This document shows positions 10,397 through 20,059 of a stretch of 64,000 nt of DNA, piece by piece. Below the pieces are notes generated by a model. That model was not told where the DNA came from and ran no database searches. It saw only the letters and a program-made list of their open reading frames with translations. Numbering within the stretch: the stretch's first letter is position 1; every line of letters begins with the position of its first letter. The position numbers and the translations under genes were made by a program. The DNA lies in assembly GCA_963971225.1 (NCBI GenBank), contig OZ020270.1, positions 73,052,432 to 73,116,431 on the forward strand, in the 5' to 3' direction. The stretch comes from Melieria omissa (taxonomy: Eukaryota > Arthropoda > Insecta > Diptera > Ulidiidae).

Positions 10397-11629
10397 TTAA
10401 TGTATGCGTGTGGGGCGACCTTGTTGGTTATTGTGTTGATTACGGTTCGCACTATTGTGTGCGAAGTATCTGAGATTTTGGTTGTTATTTTGGTTTTGGT
10501 TTCTATTACTTGTGTAATTATAGTTTGACATGTTTGTGTTGCTGTTGTTTCTATTATTGCTGTTGTTGTTGCGAGCGCTGTATTGTTCATTGTTTCTGTT
10601 GTTATAATAACTGTGTGAATTGTTGTTTCTGTTATTGTTGTACTGATTGTTGTTTCTGTTGTTGTCATTGTTGTATTGATTGTTGTTTCTAAAATTGTTG
10701 TTATGTTGGTATCTGTTGTTGTTTGATTGGTTAAAATTTCTGTTGTTTGTTCTATTTTGATTATAGTTCGTACGGTTTCTGTTGTTGTTCTGGTTGTTTA
10801 GGAGCATTATTCGCGATTGGTTTTGCTCACTGTCTTTTTCCAATTCCAGAGCTAATTCAACGGCTTGGTTGAATGTCTTTGGCATTGCCGCGAAAATTGT
10901 TTGTTTGAAAGTTTCGTTAAGTCCATTCTTAAAAACTGTAAGGCTGTATTGTTCATTTAGTTTAGTTATTATCGTTTGTTCTGCTGTTGTTGGATTGTCA
11001 CCAGCTTGAGCAATTTGAAGCTTGTTTAGCTCGGCTATCATGTTTAATATTCTGTCTTTGAATGAGGTGATACTCGAGTTGCGTTGTGTCAGACATGACA
11101 ATTGGTTTTGTAATTGCGGAATTGTAGTTGTGCTTCGGTATCTTGCTTTAAGCAATGTAGTTAGTTCTTCTAGCGTAATCGGTATGCGGTTACCGATTGC
11201 TGTTCTTGTTGTTACTGTTAATTTTGCATAAAATATGAACTCTAGTAGTTCATTCTTGCTGTTTGTGTCAAGTTTTCTGTTTACTAATTCTGTAATCTTT
11301 ATGAACGTTTCTAGTTCTTTATGGTTGCCAGAAAAGTTTGGGATGGCTTTCATCGCCGTCTCGATGTTGAAGGTTGCCATGTTGGATAGTTGTTGGTCTT
11401 GGTTTTCAGAGTATAGTTCTTGTAATTTTTCCTGTAGTGTACGTCTGATTGTATCGTATGTGTGGTGGAATTGTATTTTCAGTCCTACTATCTCTTCTTG
11501 TTTTTGTGTCGAGTTGAGTAGGTCGTCAAAATCTTGTTTTAATATATTAATATCATCAACTTTTTGTGTTTGTTGTGTTTTTCGCAAGTTCGTTAAAATT
11601 TTTGTGAGGTCGTTAAGGATGTTCTCCAT
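10397..11629 (-). CDS. gag: Gypsy-1 gag, asparagine-rich C-terminus
   Basis: 410 residues from ATG at 11,629. The N-terminal two thirds is a helical gag-like region (SLTVFKNGLNETFKQTIF is typical of the capsid of Drosophila-type gypsy elements). Residues about 275-410 are dominated by Asn with Arg, Gln and Tyr, in short NNNR-type repeats. No CCHC zinc knuckle is present, so nucleic-acid binding probably depends on this Arg/Asn-rich tail (inference). The strand opposite looks like a Cys/Val-rich ORF only because of this codon bias. Confidence 0.88.
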   Translation of the reverse strand: MENILNDLTKILTNLRKTQQTQKVDDINILKQDFDDLLNSTQKQEEIVGLKIQFHHTYDTIRRTLQEKLQELYSENQDQQLSNMATFNIETAMKAIPNFSGNHKELETFIKITELVNRKLDTNSKNELLEFIFYAKLTVTTRTAIGNRIPITLEELTTLLKARYRSTTTIPQLQNQLSCLTQRNSSITSFKDRILNMIAELNKLQIAQAGDNPTTAEQTIITKLNEQYSLTVFKNGLNETFKQTIFAAMPKTFNQAVELALELEKDSEQNQSRIMLLNNQNNNRNRTNYNQNRTNNRNFNQSNNNRYQHNNNFRNNNQYNNDNNRNNNQYNNNRNNNSHSYYNNRNNEQYSARNNNSNNRNNSNTNMSNYNYTSNRNQNQNNNQNLRYFAHNSANRNQHNNQQGRPTRIH

Positions 11630-11917
11630 CTAAAATCTGAGATTTAGCTTGTCGAACATTCTGTAACACACCTCTTCGCGTGTCGTGGGGTTGTTATTAA
11701 TATATATATACATTTTTTTTTGTTTTTCTTTAAATGCTTGATCTGAGTGTATTCTATTTTTGTTTATTGAAGTATCATTTCAATATCATAATATTTTGGG
11801 TTGTGAATCATACAATGTTAATATATATGTTGATAAGTGTTAAAACTCTTCTATTGCTATTGTAATTTAAAATTAATTAATTTATTTATTATTATCATAT
11901 TAAATTTTTTTTTTTTT
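11630..11917 (-). other. AT-rich spacer between small ORF and gag
   Basis: Untranslated Gypsy-1 sequence, very AT-rich, with TA repeats near 11,700. No gene or clear signal seen. Confidence 0.6.
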
Positions 11918-12115
11918 TTATACTTGTGTTACATTAGTTTTTAATGTTTGTTTTGCAATATATTTTTTATAATATTTGTGGATTTTTAATACAAGAAGAA
12001 TAACCAGAATAGTTAGGATATAATATTTAATGTTTACGTCTAGGCTATTTGTGTTTACATTTTCATTATTGGTATTTGCTATAACTACTTCTTCTTTAGA
12101 TTCTTTTCCGCCCAT
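11918..12115 (-). CDS. Small membrane protein of Gypsy-1, 65 aa
   Basis: ATG at 12,115. The protein begins MGGKESKEE, which fits an N-myristoylation signal (Gly2, Ser6). A hydrophilic Asn-rich stretch follows, then one strongly hydrophobic segment (YYILTILVILLVL, about residues 31-43), then a polybasic tail (KIHKYYKKYIAK). It lies between the 5' end and gag, where mdg1/412-type elements can carry small ORFs. The layout (acylated N-terminus, one membrane span, basic juxtamembrane region) resembles small fusion proteins of some non-enveloped viruses, but that is architecture only. Function unknown. Confidence 0.7.
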   Translation of the reverse strand: MGGKESKEEVVIANTNNENVNTNSLDVNIKYYILTILVILLVLKIHKYYKKYIAKQTLKTNVTQV

Positions 12116-12117
12116 TT

Positions 12118-12265
12118 TTATTTCTTGTAGTTGGTTTTCTTTTTGCTGATGACTGTCTCTATCAGTTTTTTCTTTTGTAGGGGGTCGGTGGTGATGCCAA
12201 TTACACGTTGCAATTCGCCAATCTCCTTCCTCAGTTTAACACGTCGTCTTTGGATGTCATGCGGG
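12118..12265 (-). pseudogene. First small ORF of Gypsy-1, 5' end lost
   Basis: Ends 2 bp upstream of the next small ORF's ATG, suggesting coupled translation. The visible C-terminal part (about 45 residues) is highly charged and helical (KLRKEIGELQRVIG; ISKKKTNYKK). Its start has been replaced by LOA sequence at 12,266; the longer open frame that runs to 12,354 is a chance fusion. No family recognised. Confidence 0.55.
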
Positions 12266-12755
12266 TTTTTCCCAGATTGGTTCCAGACAGCTCTCTTGTC
12301 TGAATTAGTTCCCTTCCCAGTATACGCTTCCTTGCGTGTAAGAGAGCGGGACACTCTGTTATGATGTGTACGGATGTTTCATCATCTTCCATGCAGAATC
12401 TACATAGTTCGCTATCTGTCAATCCCAGTCGCGCTTTATGCATATTTAGCAGGCAGTGCCCACTCAGGATTCCCGTCATGAACTTAAGCTCCTTTCTGCT
12501 TAGGTCCAATAGGTATTTCGATTTTCCTTCCGAATAGGCCGGAAAGAATAGCTTGGAACAGCGCTGTCCCACCGTATTGGACCATTTCTGGTTGGCCCGA
12601 TTTTTGAATTCCTGTTTGACACAATGCCTGAAATGAGCTCTGCTAACACCTATGATTGGCTCAGGTCCATAGGGTCGTTTTGCCGCCCCTTCCTTTGCCA
12701 ATCTGTCCGCTTCCTCATTTCCATCGTGCCCACAGTGCGCAGGAACCCAGTGTAT
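12266..12755 (-). repeat. 490-bp copy of the LOA flank placed behind the 5' LTR
   Basis: Matches 2,153-2,642 with one mismatch noticed (2,256 versus 12,369), including the flanking GTAT. It encodes LOA RNase H tail and zinc-motif sequence. Together with the LTR the duplicated block is 1,152 bp (2,153-3,304 and 12,266-13,417). It sits where the Gypsy-1 primer site and leader should be. Confidence 0.93.
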
Positions 12756-13417
12756 TGTGGTGGTCAAATGTATTGTGTGGTAGTCTAACTGTTCGTGCGG
12801 TGGTTGAAGTGTAAGTTTCTCTAAGTGTGTAAGTGTAGTTTTGGCCTATGTTTATTCGGCGGGCCGCGCCAATGGTTTCTGGCTCCGAAAAGCCGATCTG
12901 TTTGAACCTCTGATCAAATAAAACAATGCCACCAGGCACTTTGATTATCGAACAAGAAGTTAACTTTATTTGGAAAATTTTGGTCTTATATACTAAATTT
13001 ATAACTGTTATACTGTCATGCATTTCCAGGGCTCCGCCTCCCTTTCCACGATATTTTTCTTTTGACCAATCATCGACCTGGTCACTTCTTCTGCGTCAGC
13101 ACATTTGCAATTGGGTCAGTGGCCGGCGCTAAACGGCCTCGGATATTTTCCGATCGTTTCCCACGCCGCCAAAGGGTCGGCATAATGCGCGTTGCAGTAT
13201 TGTTGCAATGCACTGCGGTAGGTGGCATCGTATGTCACTCCGCTCGCTCAAGTGGTTGCGCATAGCGCACCGTGGCGACTTCAAGTGCAGCCATTTGACA
13301 CCAGCGAATTTGTGTGCGCAAGTGTACGGTAATTTGTTCTGGTCGGCATGAGTGATTGCGTAGTATCACTACATGCAATGTTATGGTCGGCATAGATGGT
13401 TAGGTAGTACCACTACA
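12756..13417 (-). repeat. Gypsy-1 5' LTR
   Basis: 662 bp, TG...CA ends on the minus strand, near-identical to 2,643-3,304. The outer end abuts GTAT (13,418-13,421) in LOA RNase H sequence. A minus-strand AATAAA near 12,966 could be the polyadenylation signal. No primer-binding site follows its inner end. Confidence 0.92.
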
Positions 13418-13421
13418 GTAT

Positions 13422-16400
13422 TATGACCCGGTTATCCTTTGAAATGTCTTGGAGAACATTTGCTGTCTCCCAGACTAGTTTGGAGTCAAACGTCGTCGAG
13501 CTCAGAGCTTTTATTGCAGCCTGGCTGTCGGACATTATGATTATCCTCTTTCTCCTGACATTGAGGGTCAGTATCTTTCTGGCACACTCGTTTATGGCAA
13601 AGACCTCAGCCTGGAAGACTGTGGCCGTGTCTCCCAGACTGACTGCTGATTGGGAGCTAGTATTAAATATTCCAGCTCCCGTTCCGCCTTCCATCTTTGA
13701 GCCATCGGTGTACCAGACAATGTCATCACACGTGAGACTGATTCTATTGGCAGCCCAGTCTTCCCTATGCGGTATGTACGTAACGTAGTTCTTCAGAGGC
13801 ATCCAGAAGCCTCCATCTCGCCTCCTATCCTTCAACAGGGATAGGTGACCGATTGCATGTGCATCCCTATGTATGGATCCACTATGCATTAGTCTGTGTG
13901 CGCTGATGGTTGCAGCCATTTGCACATTTAGTTCCAGCGGCAGAATCCCCAATATAACATTTAGGGCTGCCGTTGGTGTAGTACTGAGACATCCCGTTAT
14001 ACAGGTATTCGCTAGTCTTTGAAGTTTTCCCAGCTTAGTCACAGTTGTTATTTCCGTGGTTTTTCTCCACCACACTATTGCCCCGTAGGTGATAGTCGGC
14101 AGAACTATTAGGGAGTATAAACTCTGAAGCCACTTCGGTCTCAGTCCCCAATTTTTGCCACAGATTCTTTTGCATTACCTGCCCTCTTGATGATGCGATC
14201 AACATGAGGTTTCCAGTTCAATTTGCTGTCCAGGATTACCCCTAGATACTTAACTTCCTTCGAGAAGTTCAGTTCCTTTCCAAAGATCATAATCTGTCTT
14301 AGGTCAATCTTCCTTTTGAGTGTAAAAGGGACTATGATTGTCTTGTCCGGATTCACAGACAGTTTCTTTCTGATGCACCAGTGCTCGACTATCCTCAATG
14401 CGCTCTGAAGCAAGTCTGAGACGGTATGTCCATCTCTGCCTCTGACCACAATGACTAAATCGTCTGCATATGCGATGACTTCATGTCCCTGCTCTTCCAG
14501 AGAGCGGATTAATCCGTCAACGACTACAGACCACAGCAGTGGGGATAGTACTCCTCCTTGAGGACATCCTCGCGCTGTGCTTGCTGACAGCTCTGCCTCC
14601 CCTAAGTTAGACTGAATCACCCTGCTCTCCAGCATTGATGATATCCATCTTATAAGGGTGGCAGGCGCCTGTAGTCCTTCTAGCGCCGTTTCTATCGCTT
14701 CGAAGGTTGTGTAGTTGAAAGCCCCTTCTATGTCCAGGAAACCTACTAGACAGATTTCCTTTTCCACCAGGGACTTCTCTATCTTGCCTACCAGTGCCGA
14801 TAGGGCCGTTTCCGTGGATTTACCTTTCTGGTAGGCATGTTGGTTCGTGCTCAGGGGATGCTGAGTGAGTATTTCCTCCCTCAGATAGCGGTCAACGACC
14901 TTTTCCAAGCCTTTAAGCACAAAAGACATCAGACTTATTGGCCTGAAAGATTTTGGGTCCTTTTTATCAGCTCTTCCAGGTTTCGGGAGATAGATCACGT
15001 TAACTATTCTCCAGGCTTCTGGAATGTACCCAAAGGCTAAACTACATACGTAGATTTTGGTTAAAATGGGCGTTAGTATTGTCATTCCCTTCTGTAAGAG
15101 CGCTGGGAAAATACCATCTTTTCCCGGCGCCTTGTAGGGAGAGAATGATTCCAGCGCCCATTTTACTACCGGTGCATTACACACAGCTTTGGCAGTTTTC
15201 CAGTCTTCCCTACCTGGACCATGCACCTGTCCAGTACTGCCTGTCAGAGGATCATTTGTGTATACTGACCCCGGGAAGTGGGTATTGGTGAGTAGGACAA
15301 GTGTTTCCTTTTCACATTTTGTGGCTGACCCATTTCCATCCACTAGTGTTCCTATCGGACAGGATTTTTCCATCGAGAGAACCTTATGAAGCCTGTAGCT
15401 GGAGGACAGATCTGATACGTCCTCACAGAACCGCTTGAAGGATTCCCTCTTGGCCTTCCTGATTTCTTGGTTGTATTTGGTGAGAGTCTGGGAGTAGGTC
15501 TGCCAGTCGTTGTTGCGCTTGGCTCTATTAAATAGTTTCCTTACTTCCCTTCTCAGTTGGTTAAGATGACTACTCCACCACGGTGTCTGTTTCCTACAAG
15601 TTTTGGTCTTGAGGGGACAGTTTTCTTCATAGGCATTCAGAACGGAATCTCTAAAAATTGTAGAGGCCCTTTCTAGTCTGTCTATGGTATCTATCCTACT
15701 CTCGATTTGAGTTGGGACGTCCTGTCCTGACTGGAAGCAATAGCTGTTCCAGTCAGTCTGTCGTTTTGGTCTGAATGTCACCACGGTTGGCATCTGATTC
15801 CCTAGCATGAATCTTATCTGCCTATGATCTGAGCACGACGGCTCGTCAGACACCCTCCAATTGCTGACAAGGTCTTTTGTCATCGAGGTTGTCAAGGTCA
15901 TATCCAAGACTTCCTCTCTGACTCTAGTTACAAATGTGGGGCTGTTCCCAATATTGCCAATACTTAGGTCTAAAGAAAGTATATAATTAAATAGTGACTC
16001 TCCTCTAGGATTTATGTCCGTGCTCCCGCACATGGTGTGATGGGCGTTCGCATCACAGCCCATTACGAGCTCCATGTGGTTGCCCCTAGCATAGGCAATG
16101 AGCTGTTCTGCTATTCGGGGTGGACAGTGGTCGTCGTCTCCAGGAAAGTATGCGGAGGCAATAATGATTTCGCTGGAGTTCCAGGTAATCTTACCCGCGC
16201 ATAGATCCGGCGTAACGAAATCTGTTAACGGGAAGAAAGATATGTTATTAAACACGATGCAGGCCCTGGCTCTAGTTGTGGTTGATTGACAACATAATAC
16301 CTTACCTGCCTGGGATAGCCCTCTGACTTGACCGTTGGTGCTGGTCCATGGTTCCTGCACCAGGGCTATACTAGGACCCAAGGTGTTCACGGTCCTAGTT

Positions 16401-16453
16401 AGGACAGCCGAGGCTGCCGACGCTCTATGGAGATTGACTTGTACAATCTCCAT
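13422..16453 (-). pseudogene. LOA ORF2: endonuclease, RT and first half of RNase H
   Basis: ATG at 16,453, two bases after the ORF1 stop. Endonuclease: IVQVNLHRA at the N-terminus, ALVQEPW, MGCDANAHH, SDHRQI. RT: KAPGKDGIFPA, FLDIEGAFNY, GCPQGGVLSPLLW, YADDLVIV. The 770-codon frame ends at a TGA at 14,141; the true frame is entered by a one-base shift near 14,165-14,180 and runs on with TYGAIVWW and KLQRLA into RNase H (YTDGSKMEGG, FQAEVFAI, MSDSQAAIKAL). At 13,422 Gypsy-1 interrupts it; the rest is at 2,106-2,638. Confidence 0.88.
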
Positions 16454-16455
16454 AG

Positions 16456-17796
16456 TTACGCCTTTGGTCCCTTCGTGTGGGTTCCCGCACGCTTACCCCC
16501 TCTGCCCCTCGTCTGCACCCGTTCATTGCTGCTCGGTGTGTGTGCAGACCTATCCAGCAGGCTCAGTCGTCTGGATGGATTCGCCAACCCAGTCAGCCGA
16601 GTCTGCCGGACTGGCTTAGATGAGGTAGGCTTTGCGGGCCCAACCGATGCCTGTCCTGGCGTCTTGTCACTGGTCCGTTCGGTCCGAGTGACGGCTTGCG
16701 TCCGTCCACTTGTAGGTGGACAGTCCTCGCATGCCTTCGCCAGTGCTTGCTTGCTGGTGGAGGGTCTGTTCTCTTCCACCACTGTCTTCGGCGTCCTCGT
16801 CTCCGTGCCGCCCCGGCTGGTCACCGACGACTTCATCCCCTGATCAGTCCGCACCCTGAACTGAACTCTCCCCAACTCGAAGAAGGGAAGGTCCTTCAGC
16901 TCAGAGAGCCGACCTACTGAGGTGTCGTCGATGGCCAACGTCAACGTTGTTCCCTGCGCCGCGACAGATCTATTCAGTACCTTCCAGTTTCCTGTCGGTA
17001 GTGAACGGTTCTGCGTATGAAGCATTCGAAGAATATCTTCGGCCGGGAGGGAGCAGCCAGGAAAGAATGCGGTGGCCACACTGGGTTTGGGAATGTCTTT
17101 TCCCTCCACCAGTTTCACCTTCATTCCCGGCAGCTGGGATTTTGTCATGACCTCCCTTAGCCAGTTCCTTGATACCTCGTCGGCGCAGTTTACAATAATC
17201 CATCCTGGCTTGAACGAGCATCCTTGGAACCTGATCTGAGGCCCATCCACGGGGAGCTTACGCAGCTCCTCTTTGATCAGCCCTTCGATCGTCCTCTGCT
17301 CCTCCAAACCCAGATGGACAGCCGGGAATTCGTCCGGTGGAATTCCAACTTTGATGGCCGCAGCAGCCTCAGCAAAGGACGGACTAAACTTCGTCCTTTT
17401 TGGTACGGGTTGAGCCGTATCCGCTCTGCTGCTGCCACCAGTTTCGTTCGTCTTTGTCGGCTCTTCCAGCACAGTCTTGAGTGCATCATCGTATGATTTA
17501 CCCGACGCCATTAGTCTCCTCAGCCACTTCTTTTGAGAAGTCGTCAGCCGCTTTCTCTTAAGAGAGATGGCCTCGGTGGCTTCTACCAGCGCGGGTACGC
17601 CAAACGAGGGTGCCTCCTCAACTGCGATGGTTGACATGGTTGTCACACTCGTATGGGAGCATTCGCTGTTCCCCCTACTTCTTCTTGTCGGTCGGTCTAT
17701 CCAACCGCTTACTGTCAGTTCAGCAATGTGCTGATCAGTGGCGTCAGTCTGTCCGACGTCCTTACCATCCGAGGCGCGTGTTTGAGAGCTCATCAT
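16456..17796 (-). CDS. LOA ORF1 (gag-like, DUF4780-type)
   Basis: 446 residues from tandem ATGs at 17,796/17,793. The frame is open to 18,003, but only a GTG is available there. A basic N-terminal helix (LKRKRLTTSQKKWLRRL) is followed by a central domain with FKPGWIIVNCADEVSRNWL that resembles DUF4780, found in ORF1 of LOA-type LINEs of insects. The C-terminus is Ser/Thr/Arg-rich and low complexity. No zinc knuckles. The stop is 2 bp before the ORF2 ATG, suggesting reinitiation. Intact. Confidence 0.8.
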   Translation of the reverse strand: MMSSQTRASDGKDVGQTDATDQHIAELTVSGWIDRPTRRSRGNSECSHTSVTTMSTIAVEEAPSFGVPALVEATEAISLKRKRLTTSQKKWLRRLMASGKSYDDALKTVLEEPTKTNETGGSSRADTAQPVPKRTKFSPSFAEAAAAIKVGIPPDEFPAVHLGLEEQRTIEGLIKEELRKLPVDGPQIRFQGCSFKPGWIIVNCADEVSRNWLREVMTKSQLPGMKVKLVEGKDIPKPSVATAFFPGCSLPAEDILRMLHTQNRSLPTGNWKVLNRSVAAQGTTLTLAIDDTSVGRLSELKDLPFFELGRVQFRVRTDQGMKSSVTSRGGTETRTPKTVVEENRPSTSKQALAKACEDCPPTSGRTQAVTRTERTSDKTPGQASVGPAKPTSSKPVRQTRLTGLANPSRRLSLLDRSAHTPSSNERVQTRGRGGKRAGTHTKGPKA

Positions 17797-18225
17797 CTGG
17801 TTCGTTCGGCCACCTACTCCGACGAGGCTTTTCGGTGGCCTTTTCAAGTTGTGGGGAAAGGAGGTCGCCCATGACAGAGCCCCATGCCATGGGAAGTCCA
17901 GAAATACTACCCGAGGTGGATAGGTATCGGGTAGGCTCCGTGATATTACAGCCGGTATACCCCCTGGCTGCAAACCATCCAATGGGCACGGGTCGCATAA
18001 CACCCTGGATTAGGGGGGAGAGGGGATGTGGGGCAGAGAGGATACCAGGTATAGGCAGTTGGATATAGGAAGTGACTAGTTAGCCAGCCACATAGGGTAA
18101 GACAAGACCATACCCCGGTGGCTGTTTCCAGCGGCCACCACGAGGAGGTCTAGTCACATTCCGCCAGCCCTTCAACCCCTGCCAGCTGGACATCCTAGCT
18201 AGCAGTGGCTGAAGAGTAGGCAGCA
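17797..18225 (-). other. LOA LINE 5' UTR
   Basis: GC-rich sequence upstream of ORF1, ending near 18,225 where CR1-like RT sequence resumes. It presumably holds the internal promoter; no motif was identified. Confidence 0.5.
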
Positions 18226-18367
18226 GACCGCCCTACTGAGAGCTGGTTTCTATTGCACCACTGGTTGACGCTGTCCAAATCAGACTGTAGATCGTCGACA
18301 TCGCGGGGACTGCGGACAGCAGTGTAGATTTTTAGATCATCCGCATACAGCAGCATATTAGGTAAGG
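18226..18367 (-). pseudogene. CR1-like LINE RT palm fragment
   Basis: About 47 codons containing the catalytic motif LLYADDLKIY and the following WCNRNQLSV. It is fused in frame, by chance, to errantivirus B RNase H on its 5' side (FTDHQPLTL ends near 18,370). The rest of the same LINE is at 1,185-2,031. Confidence 0.75.
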
Positions 18368-19632
18368 TAAGGGGTTGGTGGTCAGTAAAAATTCGAATCT
18401 TCCTTGCCCCATACAAATATGACCTCAAGTTGTCCAGCGCCCAGACAATAGCCAACATTTCATTCTCGTTCGTAGCATAGTTTTCCTCACACTTATTAAG
18501 AGACCGAGAAATGTAGGCAATCGGTCTATCCCTGCTATGCTCTCCCTGAGAAAAGACAGCCCCTATGGCATAGTCTGATGCGTCTCCGGTCACGTTGAAA
18601 GGTTTTTCGAAATCTGGAAAAGCGAGGACTTCCGAAGAGATGAGGAGTTCTTTCAAATCATTGAAAGCTTTCAATGCCGAAATATCGATTGTTATTAGAA
18701 CCTTACGCAACTGGTTGCCCTTATCTGCGAATTCTCCCCGCGCGTTAGATTGGTGAGCGGCTTATCTATTCTGGCATAATCTCTAATAAATTTTCGGTAG
18801 TAGGAAGTCATTCCTGGGAAGCTTTTCAGTTCTTTTAAGGTTTTTGGAGGCGGCAGGTCCACTATTGCTTTAATTTTGGATTGATCGGGGCAAATTCCCT
18901 CGAAAGTAATAATATGGCCTAAAAATTCGACTTCGGTTATGACAAACTTTGTTCTTTCTAGATTAACTCTCATATTGGATTCGGCTAGCCTTTTAAATAC
19001 GGTTTCGACATTATCAATATGGTCCTTCACGTTTTTCCCGAATACGATAATGTCGTCGATGTATACGTAACATATCTTCCCAATGAATTCTTTTAGGACG
19101 TCGTCTATCATCCGCTGGAAAATCGCTGGGGCATTTTTCAGCCCAAAAGGGAGTAGCAAAAATTCATATTTTCCATTCATGGTGGCGAAAGCAGTCTTGG
19201 GGATATCAGATTCCTTCATCAGAATTTGAAGAAATTCAGATGTCAAGTCAATTGTAGTGAAAAATTTTGCGTTTCCCAGATTCGCCAGCGTAGCGTTGAT
19301 GTCCGGAATCGGGTAGGCGTCTGAGATGGTCACCGCATTTAACCGCTTAAAGTCCACTACCATACGATATTGTTTCTCCCCGTTAGGCTTGGGTTTTTAG
19401 GAACAACCCATATGGGAGAATTGTATGGGCTTTTGGAATGGCGAATGATCCCTTCGGACAGTAGCTCTGTTATTTGCTTTTCTACCTCAGTCCTCATATT
19501 GGCAGGATAAGGGTAACTTTTCGTGTAGATGGGATCGTTGGTTGTGGTGTTAATCTCGGCCGAAGTCTTTACGCTAACGCTTTCGTTTAAAGGCTTGAAC
19601 GATTCGGAATATTTCTCTACTAGGGAATTCAC
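18368..19632 (-). pseudogene. Errantivirus B RT and partial RNase H
   Basis: RT motifs MVVDFKRLNAV, TTIDLTSEFLQI, LLPFGLKNAPAIFQRM and catalytic YVYIDDIIVF. RNase H begins with GDASDYAIGAVFSQGE and ends at FTDHQPLTL, where the CR1-like LINE abuts. Frameshifts occur near 19,660 (from protease), 19,390 (after VVPKNP) and 18,730. Cannot be expressed as one protein. Confidence 0.85.
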
Positions 19633-20009
19633 TAGCTCCTTCGCGTTGTCTGGTATATTTTTTGCACGCAGGGGTGAAGGCTGTCTACGAACCTATTTCT
19701 AAGTGTTATTTTTATGCCCGGTTTAATAGTTAAGGTGTGTTTTTTTCGGTCTATGACTGAGCCAAGCTGTTTCAAGGTGTCGTCCCCGATTATGCCATCG
19801 AATGACTCTAAGCCGGGGAGTATGTAAAAGGTCAACATGGAGTCATTTCCTACACACTTAAATATTCTCCCCTTCATACACTTATTGATCGTTATTGGCC
19901 CGGCCACCGTGTGGACCTGGAAAGGCGAGTTAATTATTTTCAAGTTAGCACTTATACAATTTTTGTTGGAACCGGTATCTACTAAAAAGTCGAGAGACTT
20001 GCCATTCAT
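19632..20009 (-). pseudogene. Errantivirus B protease
   Basis: Retropepsin-type domain with active site FLVDTGSNKN near residue 9 and GIIGDDTLKQLG near 75. A frameshift in an A-run near 19,660 separates it from RT. Confidence 0.8.
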
Positions 20010-20059
20010 CCCTACGTACGTGAAATACGGTACGCTCGATAGGGTTTCCGCCCTCCCGC

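Larger units (their letters stand above)
2643..13417 (-). mobile_element. Gypsy-1: Ty3/gypsy element of mdg1/412 type
   Basis: Bounded by 662-bp LTRs (5' LTR 12,756-13,417; 3' LTR 2,643-3,304) that start TGTAGT and end ACCACA on the minus strand, with TSD GTAT. Internal order: broken small ORF, small membrane ORF, gag, pol (protease, RT, RNase H, integrase), purine-rich tract. No env. Pol is interrupted by an R1 LINE at 6,770-9,759. The 5' leader and primer-binding site are missing, replaced by a 490-bp copy of the 3' flank, so the copy cannot start its own reverse transcription. Lineage rests on integrase and RT resemblance to mdg1/412 from memory. Confidence 0.9.
2032..18225 (-). mobile_element. 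LOA-clade LINE, host of Gypsy-1
   Basis: Minus-strand LINE with 5' UTR (about 17,797-18,225), ORF1 with a DUF4780-like domain, and ORF2 with endonuclease, RT and RNase H, ending near 2,032 in a TATC/TATTC-like tail. About 5.4 kb once Gypsy-1 (2,643-13,417) is removed. ORF2 has one frameshift near 14,170 and the LTR element insertion. The 3' UTR resembles the short LOA fragment at 47,088-47,509. The exact 5' end is uncertain by tens of bases and no clear TSD was seen. Confidence 0.75.
1185..18367 (-). mobile_element. CR1-like LINE split by a LOA LINE
   Basis: Two minus-strand pieces, 18,226-18,367 (RT palm) and about 1,185-2,031 (rest of RT and 3' UTR), read as one protein once the LOA insertion is skipped: the right piece ends at an RT motif containing W..RNQLS and the left piece resumes LNLNKFYYM. 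The 3' end on the minus strand is a short GAAAT-type repeat tail around 1,185-1,200, as in CR1/L2-group LINEs. The 5' end is truncated within RT and abuts the RNase H of errantivirus B. No TSD was found. Confidence 0.65.

Noticed and set aside
10510..10692. Cysteine-rich small protein on the plus strand
   Set aside because: It is the antisense of the Asn-codon-rich gag tail.
12231..12767. A fusion protein of LOA RNase H tail and another peptide
   Set aside because: It runs across the repair junction at 12,265/12,266; the last residues are chance read-through in another frame of Gypsy-1.
18195..18710. A natural RNase H-RT fusion protein
   Set aside because: It joins errantivirus B RNase H to a CR1-like RT fragment at an insertion junction; the frame match is accidental.
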